Positions 36,662 through 41,346 of a stretch of 41,346 bases of DNA are shown in pieces. The stretch covers positions 1 through 41,346 of the forward strand of contig JAOAFA010000079.1 in the NCBI GenBank assembly GCA_026416535.1, read 5' to 3'. The notes beneath the pieces were generated by a model. The model saw only the letters and a list, made by a program, of their open reading frames with translations. It was not told the DNA's origin and made no database searches. The stretch is from Deltaproteobacteria bacterium. GTDB taxonomy: Bacteria; Myxococcota; SpSt-1050. Both the position numbers and the translations under genes were made by a program. Position 1 is the stretch's first letter; each line of letters begins with the position of its first letter.

Positions 36662-36671
36662 AGGTATACCT
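36662..36671. promoter_or_regulatory. 10-bp palindrome AGGTATACCT beside the ribosome site
   Basis: A perfect 10-bp palindrome in the leader of the phosphoesterase gene, overlapping the 3' side of its GGAGG Shine-Dalgarno and ending 1 nt before the ATG. It resembles a shortened form of the palindrome at 36686-36700. Confidence 0.4.
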
Positions 36672-36685
36672 CCTTACACTCCATT

Positions 36686-36719
36686 AGGGTATAATACCCT
36701 GCCTTTAAAAATATTACAA
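36686..36719 (-). promoter_or_regulatory. Promoter of the phosphoesterase gene with palindromic operator on its -10 box
   Basis: Minus strand TTGTAA (36719-36714), 17-nt spacer, TATTAT (36696-36691). The -10 box is at the centre of AGGGTATAATACCCT (36686-36700), a perfect 7-nt-arm palindrome around one base. Predicted start about 36684, leaving a 24-nt leader with GGAGG. Control by a dimeric repressor is likely but its identity is unknown. Confidence 0.6.
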
Positions 36720-36765
36720 CTTTGTTCAGTTTCTGTTAATATTAGGAAAAGATACGGTGAATATA

Positions 36766-37155
36766 TCAAAAAAGATATTTCACCAGATTGACAATCCACG
36801 ATACCACCACCAGAGGAATCAATATAATCATTATTTGTCTTTGGAACCTATTAAAGAGATTCACTATTATCAACTTATTCAATATTACCTCAGCCACCGA
36901 TAAGATTATTCCTATTAAAAGCACTGAATAAAGTAAAGGACCCAATATATTAAAATAAAATGCCTCTCTCATTCTCATATGACCAATAGAGATAAATGAG
37001 TGGGTCATTCCACACGAGGGACAAGGAAGTTTAAATAATGCTTTAAATGGGCACATCAAAAAAGGAATATTAGGATCTTCTACAACTACTGATGCTATAA
37101 GAATTGCCAATAAAATAATTAGTACAATAATTGACCTTTTTCTATTTTGGCTCAT
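36766..37155 (-). CDS. DUF2752 membrane protein
   Basis: 129 residues, three hydrophobic helices (about 10-26, 64-90, 106-128). The DUF2752 core C-P-S-C-G-M-T-H-S-F-I-S-I-G, with the preceding L-P-C and the following A-F-Y-F-N segment, is clear, the usual Arg after Thr being His. The two Cys of C-P-x-C-G could bind metal, but the family function is unknown. It is divergent from the DUF1844 gene and lies 105 nt upstream of the phosphoesterase gene. Confidence 0.85.
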   Translation of the reverse strand: MSQNRKRSIIVLIILLAILIASVVVEDPNIPFLMCPFKALFKLPCPSCGMTHSFISIGHMRMREAFYFNILGPLLYSVLLIGIILSVAEVILNKLIIVNLFNRFQRQIMIILIPLVVVSWIVNLVKYLF

Positions 37156-37244
37156 AGTTACATGGATCTAATATTGAAACAAAACCAAACAAGATTCTTA
37201 TCACCAAATTAAAAAATTGCAAATCTTCAGAATTACTTAATAAA

Positions 37245-37272
37245 TTGACAATACATATTTTCCAACTAATAT
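37245..37272 (+). promoter_or_regulatory. Promoter of the DUF1844 and outer-membrane-type gene pair
   Basis: TTGACA (37245-37250), 16-nt spacer, TAATAT (37267-37272). A strong AGGAGG site follows at 37284-37289, 4 nt before the ATG at 37294. Confidence 0.45.
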
Positions 37273-37293
37273 TTATAAAAAATAGGAGGATCT

Positions 37294-37596
37294 ATGAGTG
37301 ATAACAACAACCAGATTGAAAATAAGCCACAGGAAAGAAAGATTGAGTTCAAAGACTTCATAGCCTCTCTTTACATGAGTGCTGTAGTATCTTTAGGACT
37401 AATTCCTGATCCTATTACAAATGAAAAGAGGAAGAATATCAGCTTTGCCCAGGAGACCATTGAGATACTAAGAATCTTAAAAGAGAAAACGCGAGGAAAC
37501 CTTACAGAAGAAGAGTCAAAATTCTTAGACGACTGCACATATAAACTTATGTTACAGTTTGTTGATGCGATCAAGGAAGGAGATAAAAAAGCTTGA
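37294..37596 (+). CDS. DUF1844 protein
   Basis: 100 residues, soluble and helical. F-K-D-F-I-A-S-L-Y-M-S-A-V-V-S-L-G, then P-D-P-x-T, F-A-Q-E-T-I-E-I-L, L-K-E-K-T-R-G-N-L-T-E-E-E, and a final L-D-D-C-T-Y-K-L-M-L-Q-F-V: the whole length matches DUF1844, found in Myxococcota, Desulfobacterota and other phyla. Function unknown. Its stop overlaps the TTG start of the next gene by 4 nt (TTGA), so the pair is coupled. It has the strongest ribosome site in this region. Confidence 0.9.
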   Translation: MSDNNNQIENKPQERKIEFKDFIASLYMSAVVSLGLIPDPITNEKRKNISFAQETIEILRILKEKTRGNLTEEESKFLDDCTYKLMLQFVDAIKEGDKKA

Positions 37597-38636
37597 GTAA
37601 TATTTGGCTTATACTGATTTTGCCAATATACACAGATTTTTCTGCCAAAGAACGACTCAACATCTCCACTGAATATGACTCGAATGTCTACAAAAGGCCA
37701 TTAAAGGACAACGAACTACTAAAATCCGACTTCAATCTAAGGCTTCAATCTGATCTCAATCTAAGGTTTTCGTCAAACAAACATATCCTCAAACTCAATA
37801 TCATTAATGGCGGTAAGTTATTTATTAATGAATCAGATGCAAATGCAATAGCAAATCAGGGTGAAATATCATATTCTTACAAAGCTGGTAAATTCATACC
37901 TGAAATAGGACTAGATGCAAAAGACACTTCTACAATTGACACTATACAAGATTATACAATAATTATGCCATTCGTTGCATTAAATTATTATTCTAAATCA
38001 TTATATCTCAAACTACTTCAAGGATATGAAAGATTCATCTTAGATTATAAGGAGGACTACTCTTACGATGGCCTAGTATCAGGAATCATAACGAATCTCT
38101 CAATTGATGAGGACTTAAGTTTTAATGCAAACTATATATTCAAGTACAACTACTACGACTCGCCCGCGTACAAAAAATTGGGGGATTTAGATAAAGACAT
38201 ATTATTGACTCAAAAGACGACAAACAAAAGGCGAGACTCAAATCACAATCTACTTTTAAGATTAAATTATGAATCAGATATAATTATATTCTTCTCCTAT
38301 AATCCGGAAATTAATACCTCCAATTCAGCCGGTGAATCTGTATTTAGGCAAAGATTTCAACTCTCTATGACTTCACTCCTATTTTTTAAGATATACATTA
38401 ACATGTTAATCTCAATCATGATATCCTCATTTAAGGATGGGATATTAATATCTGATGAGCTATTACTAATTAATGATAGCGAAAATAGAAATTACATAAT
38501 CATTAAGCTATCACGTGAGATTTACAAGAAGACAATGATAGAATTCAAATACTCCTACTATTATTCTGAGTTTTCAAACTATATAACACAATTTAATCGC
38601 ACTGTAATATCTTTAGGATTCTGTTTTAAATTTTAA
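37593..38636 (+). CDS. Outer-membrane beta-barrel-type protein
   Basis: 347 residues from TTG 37593. The leader (residues 2-18) is hydrophobic and could be cleaved after D-F-S-A. The rest is a series of alternating polar/apolar strands with many Tyr and Phe, including the E-Y-D-S-N-V opening common in beta-barrel porin-type families, and the chain ends in an aromatic residue (C-F-K-F), the usual BAM recognition end. No specific family recognised. TTG is chosen because it gives the signal peptide and overlaps the DUF1844 stop; GGAG lies about 12 nt upstream. It converges on the next gene with no gap: the stop codons are adjacent (38636/38637). Confidence 0.7.
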   Translation: MSNIWLILILPIYTDFSAKERLNISTEYDSNVYKRPLKDNELLKSDFNLRLQSDLNLRFSSNKHILKLNIINGGKLFINESDANAIANQGEISYSYKAGKFIPEIGLDAKDTSTIDTIQDYTIIMPFVALNYYSKSLYLKLLQGYERFILDYKEDYSYDGLVSGIITNLSIDEDLSFNANYIFKYNYYDSPAYKKLGDLDKDILLTQKTTNKRRDSNHNLLLRLNYESDIIIFFSYNPEINTSNSAGESVFRQRFQLSMTSLLFFKIYINMLISIMISSFKDGILISDELLLINDSENRNYIIIKLSREIYKKTMIEFKYSYYYSEFSNYITQFNRTVISLGFCFKF

Positions 38637-40187
38637 TCACCTCTGATCTTGATTACAAAGGACCCTCTTCATATTAAGAAAGTATTTCATTTTTGTATTT
38701 ATATCAGTATAAAACACATAATAATCTTTGCCAATTAAAGACATATATGGTTTCTCAATGAGAGATACAGGAGAGATTATCAATTCCGAGATCTTCTTGC
38801 CACTTACATCCATATCAGCAAACAATATATATCCCTTATTGTTTCTAACAGCCTGAAATGTGCTTCCAAATATATTGCCATTATAGATTATCACAGGTAA
38901 GCCAAATTCATCAAAAAGAAAATCAACCTTCTTCAATATAAGGCTATACATCTCACTATTGAGGACAGTTATATACATGGTCCCAACAGATGTCTTTGAC
39001 TCCGTCCATATCAAAACAAAATAACCACCCCCATAGCCAATAGCAGTGCCAATTACACTACTTGATGTCTCATAAATAGGGTATCTAACCTTCTTACCAT
39101 CTAAAAGACCATTCTCCATTATGACTACTTCTACCTTACCGTCTCTAATCTCACAATAAGACGTATATATCTTATCATTTTCTATAACCAAGTTATGCCC
39201 ATATGAATCAACATCTCTATTTGAGATAATTCTCATTGAGGTCATTTCTCTTTTCAATAAATCTATCTCTCCCAAAAACACCGCCCTTTTACCTTTCTCA
39301 ATTGTCTCAAAAGAAAGATAATTAGAAGCTTTATATTCCGTAAAAATTAGATTATCTATAAAATCATATCCTTTATAAAATTCAACTGGTTCGGTATAAA
39401 AAAGTCCGTTATAAGAGACACTTCTATATAGAATTTTTGATCCATCTTTACAATTTTCTGACCAATAAATATCAATCCTTTCTTCATACAGACTTACAGC
39501 AACACTACCGAAGCGACAATCAATAGGCAATTCTTTCACATCTGTTAAAAATATTACTTTTATAGTATCATCAACTAGAGAGACCCTCAAAATATGTCCC
39601 TTGTCTAATATTGACTCAATGAAAGCTACTGCCATATAGCCTTTATAAGTAGTTGAAATCAGATTTGAGACCTTACCAGTAAGATCAGTAGCAATGCTAT
39701 ACGCCTTATTTTCTACTTCATACCTACAGACATTATCTACAAACCCATCACAATCATCATCCCGGAGATTTGATGGTATCTCTTCATCCCCAAACTTCTG
39801 ACATCTATATTCACAACCATTCTCATATTTGCCATCTAAGTCTATATAACCACTTATGCAATACTCTATCTTACACTTAGCACTTATGCACTCGACGCTT
39901 GACACTCCTTCAGCAGTTCCACAAACATTTCCACACCTTCCACAGTTATTTAAATCAGTTGTTATATTCGCCTCACATCCATCATTTGAATCCTTATTGC
40001 AATCCGCAAAATTCTTATCACATCTTTTTATCGCCAAATTCCCATTTTCATCTTTACTAGCAAATCCATTATTCACTCTCACTACTTCAATCTCCTCTCC
40101 CTCTTCTACACTATCACCACAGTTACAACCGCTTACAAGCACAATCAAACTAACGAAGACCAAATGTATCAAATATCTCCATTTCAT
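38637..40187 (-). CDS. Lipoprotein with MopE-like Cys and Asp motifs
   Basis: 516 residues. Signal peptide ending V-S-G-C21, with a second Cys soon after. Residues 54-100 hold the repeat-like D-C-N-K-D-S-N-D-G-C-E and N-C-G-R-C-G-N-V-C, and about 139-150 hold D-D-D-C-D-G-F-V-D-N-x-C; these match motifs abundant in Myxococcota surface proteins and the putative metal-binding motif of MopE-type proteins. Residues about 165-510 form a beta-propeller-like region of short repeated strands, without an identifiable enzyme. A surface or extracellular binding role is inference. ATG 40187 lies within the amylase gene (38-nt overlap) with GGAGA 9 nt upstream. Confidence 0.8.
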   Translation of the reverse strand: MKWRYLIHLVFVSLIVLVSGCNCGDSVEEGEEIEVVRVNNGFASKDENGNLAIKRCDKNFADCNKDSNDGCEANITTDLNNCGRCGNVCGTAEGVSSVECISAKCKIEYCISGYIDLDGKYENGCEYRCQKFGDEEIPSNLRDDDCDGFVDNVCRYEVENKAYSIATDLTGKVSNLISTTYKGYMAVAFIESILDKGHILRVSLVDDTIKVIFLTDVKELPIDCRFGSVAVSLYEERIDIYWSENCKDGSKILYRSVSYNGLFYTEPVEFYKGYDFIDNLIFTEYKASNYLSFETIEKGKRAVFLGEIDLLKREMTSMRIISNRDVDSYGHNLVIENDKIYTSYCEIRDGKVEVVIMENGLLDGKKVRYPIYETSSSVIGTAIGYGGGYFVLIWTESKTSVGTMYITVLNSEMYSLILKKVDFLFDEFGLPVIIYNGNIFGSTFQAVRNNKGYILFADMDVSGKKISELIISPVSLIEKPYMSLIGKDYYVFYTDINTKMKYFLNMKRVLCNQDQR

Positions 40188-41325
40188 TATTCACATCTCC
40201 AGATATAATCACTTTTCTATTTTCCCCTGAGAACTCAACACCATCCCACCTCTCTAAAGCCCCGTAATCAATTAAATATTTATATTCTATCTGCGTATTG
40301 TTGCATATATATGTTTCATAATACGAACTCTCAGAATTTACCTTTGTCATTTTCATACGATTTGGGACCCAATTCCCGAGCTGGACAACATCCCCGGAAA
40401 TAAAAGCCGACTTACCAGCCGATATCTCAAATGACTTACTTGATGTATTGAGATTGAATCTCACCTTTACCGGCAAGACACTACTCTTCTCATTGATTCT
40501 ATATAATCTGACCTCGTATGGTTTTAACGGTCCAACAAATAAGTAATTATAATTTTCCTCGACTTCGATACTCGAATACGAAAAGAGCGAATCAAAGCTG
40601 AGAATCCCACAACTCTTATCTCTAAAAACCCCTATATTTAGGCTAACAGTATCAATATACATATCTTTCATATTAATAAGCCCAAGTATCTTACCTTCAT
40701 CTGCTCTCACAACAAATGAATAAACAAAATCCTCCTGTGAATTTTGGACATGAAAAAATTCAGAATTAGCAGAGATTTTTATCTCCCTTCTCAATTTATA
40801 CATCGATCTATAAAAATTATACAATGGGTTGTGCTCACTGAAATTTTGCCATGGCACATACCCCCTATATTCAGTTATACCCAACTCTTCACCATAAAAA
40901 ATTTGAGGTGAATTAGGAAAAACAAACATAAGTGTTGCAGCGGAGATCTGTTTAGAAATCCCTTTTTCATTATAACCACCATAATCATTTAGTGCCGTAC
41001 TCTTATGGGGGACATCATGATTTTGAATGAAAAATGAATGTGTAACGCCTTCAGAAAACTTTCTTCTTAAATCTGCCCTCAACCCATCGATAGCATTAGG
41101 TTTATTATTTCCATTCACAATTGAATTAACTGTCCAATAATAAGGGAAGGTAAACGCAACATCAAATTCACCATTGTAATAATCTTTTATCCCATAGCCC
41201 TGATTATTGTTATCAAAATCCCTGAAAACCTCAGCAATTAGGATCACATTAGGGTTAATAGACTTGACAAATCTTCTAAGATTCATCCAGACACTATGAG
41301 AGGGACCTGTCACATGGTCTATCCT
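40150..41325 (-). CDS. GH13 alpha-amylase-family glycosidase with C-terminal CBM20, 5' part missing
   Basis: About 391 real residues; the N-terminal half of the catalytic barrel lies off the contig. The visible part starts at R-I-D-H-V, the region II motif with the nucleophile Asp, then region III L-I-A-E-V (acid/base Glu), region IV Q-N-H-D-V-P, and Y-G-E-E-L-G. A beta-sandwich domain C is followed by a CBM20 starch-binding domain (about 300-396: G-D-V-V-Q-L-G-N-W and I-E-Y-K-Y-L-I). Subfamily and substrate (starch, glycogen or maltooligosaccharides) cannot be told. An apparent GTG start at 41340 and residues M-Y-K-R-Q come from adapter and are not real. Confidence 0.9.
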   Translation of the reverse strand, partial: RIDHVTGPSHSVWMNLRRFVKSINPNVILIAEVFRDFDNNNQGYGIKDYYNGEFDVAFTFPYYWTVNSIVNGNNKPNAIDGLRADLRRKFSEGVTHSFFIQNHDVPHKSTALNDYGGYNEKGISKQISAATLMFVFPNSPQIFYGEELGITEYRGYVPWQNFSEHNPLYNFYRSMYKLRREIKISANSEFFHVQNSQEDFVYSFVVRADEGKILGLINMKDMYIDTVSLNIGVFRDKSCGILSFDSLFSYSSIEVEENYNYLFVGPLKPYEVRLYRINEKSSVLPVKVRFNLNTSSKSFEISAGKSAFISGDVVQLGNWVPNRMKMTKVNSESSYYETYICNNTQIEYKYLIDYGALERWDGVEFSGENRKVIISGDVNNEMEIFDTFGLR

Positions 41326-41346
41326 CTGTCTCTTATACACATCTCC
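41326..41346. other. Tn5/Nextera adapter remnant at the contig end
   Basis: CTGTCTCTTATACACATCT (41326-41344) is the 19-bp Tn5 mosaic end used in Nextera libraries, and the following CC agrees with the read-2 adapter. It is a sequencing artefact. On the minus strand it creates a false M-Y-K-R-Q protein start. Confidence 0.97.

Overview
The window is a 41.3-kb piece of AT-rich bacterial DNA and looks like a complete metagenome or draft contig rather than a cut-out: a gene is truncated at each end, and the last 21 bases are Tn5/Nextera adapter. Several traits suggest a low-GC relative of the old Deltaproteobacteria (Myxococcota, Bradymonadota or Bdellovibrionota-like). These are an F-type ATP synthase operon with two b-type stator subunits and no a or c subunit, a DUF4388 protein, DUF1844, Asp-rich modular lipoproteins, a lipoprotein with MopE-like Cys/Asp motifs, and many lipobox signal peptides. 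This placement is inference; there is no rRNA or other marker in the window.

Layout. 1-3288 (minus): a truncated DUF4388 protein, a TPR membrane protein with a zinc-ribbon-like segment, and a class II glutamine amidotransferase-like protein that lacks the oxyanion Asn. 3370-4381 (plus): a coiled-coil protein and a lytic transglycosylase, behind a consensus promoter overlapped by a perfect palindrome. 4397-6518 (minus): a CHAD protein, tRNA-Pro(GGG), a CoA-pyrophosphatase-type Nudix hydrolase and a small ORF or gene remnant. 6844-9758 (plus): recO, a radical SAM protein and a decayed GGDEF gene, followed by tRNA-Thr(CGT) on the minus strand. 10331-13935 (plus): a five-gene arsenic operon comprising ArsR, a small thioredoxin, ACR3, a thioredoxin-like/ArsC fusion and a COG0701 permease. 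13948-28866 (minus): a 15-kb co-directional block containing atpF', atpF, atpH, atpA, atpG, atpD, atpC, an M23 endopeptidase, a GlcD-type oxidase, an SppA protease with an added beta-rich domain, priA, def and fmt. 29012-33342 (plus): a hybrid histidine kinase and an Asp-rich LTD/BIG2 lipoprotein. 33350-41325: YjbQ, a YVTN-propeller/phosphoesterase lipoprotein, DUF2752, DUF1844 coupled to an outer-membrane-type protein, a MopE-like lipoprotein, and a truncated GH13 amylase with a CBM20.

How the genes fit together. Most of the window is housekeeping: energy (F1 plus stator), translation start and end processing (fmt, def), replication restart (priA), recombination (recO) and wall turnover (M23, transglycosylase). 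The accessory content is arsenic detoxification and a large envelope or surface set of at least four predicted lipoproteins plus beta-rich outer-membrane-type proteins. Promoters follow the sigma-70 pattern closely, with many exact 17-nt spacers. In several cases (3409, 10382, and probably 6844 and 29012) the predicted transcript starts only a few bases before the start codon and little or no Shine-Dalgarno sequence remains, which hints at leaderless or near-leaderless mRNAs.

No CRISPR array, insertion sequence, integrase or recognised defence system was seen. The best candidates for something new are the SppA fusion, the palindromic operators at 3370 and 36686, the oxyanion-deficient amidotransferase and the envelope lipoprotein set. 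None amounts to a demonstrated new system.
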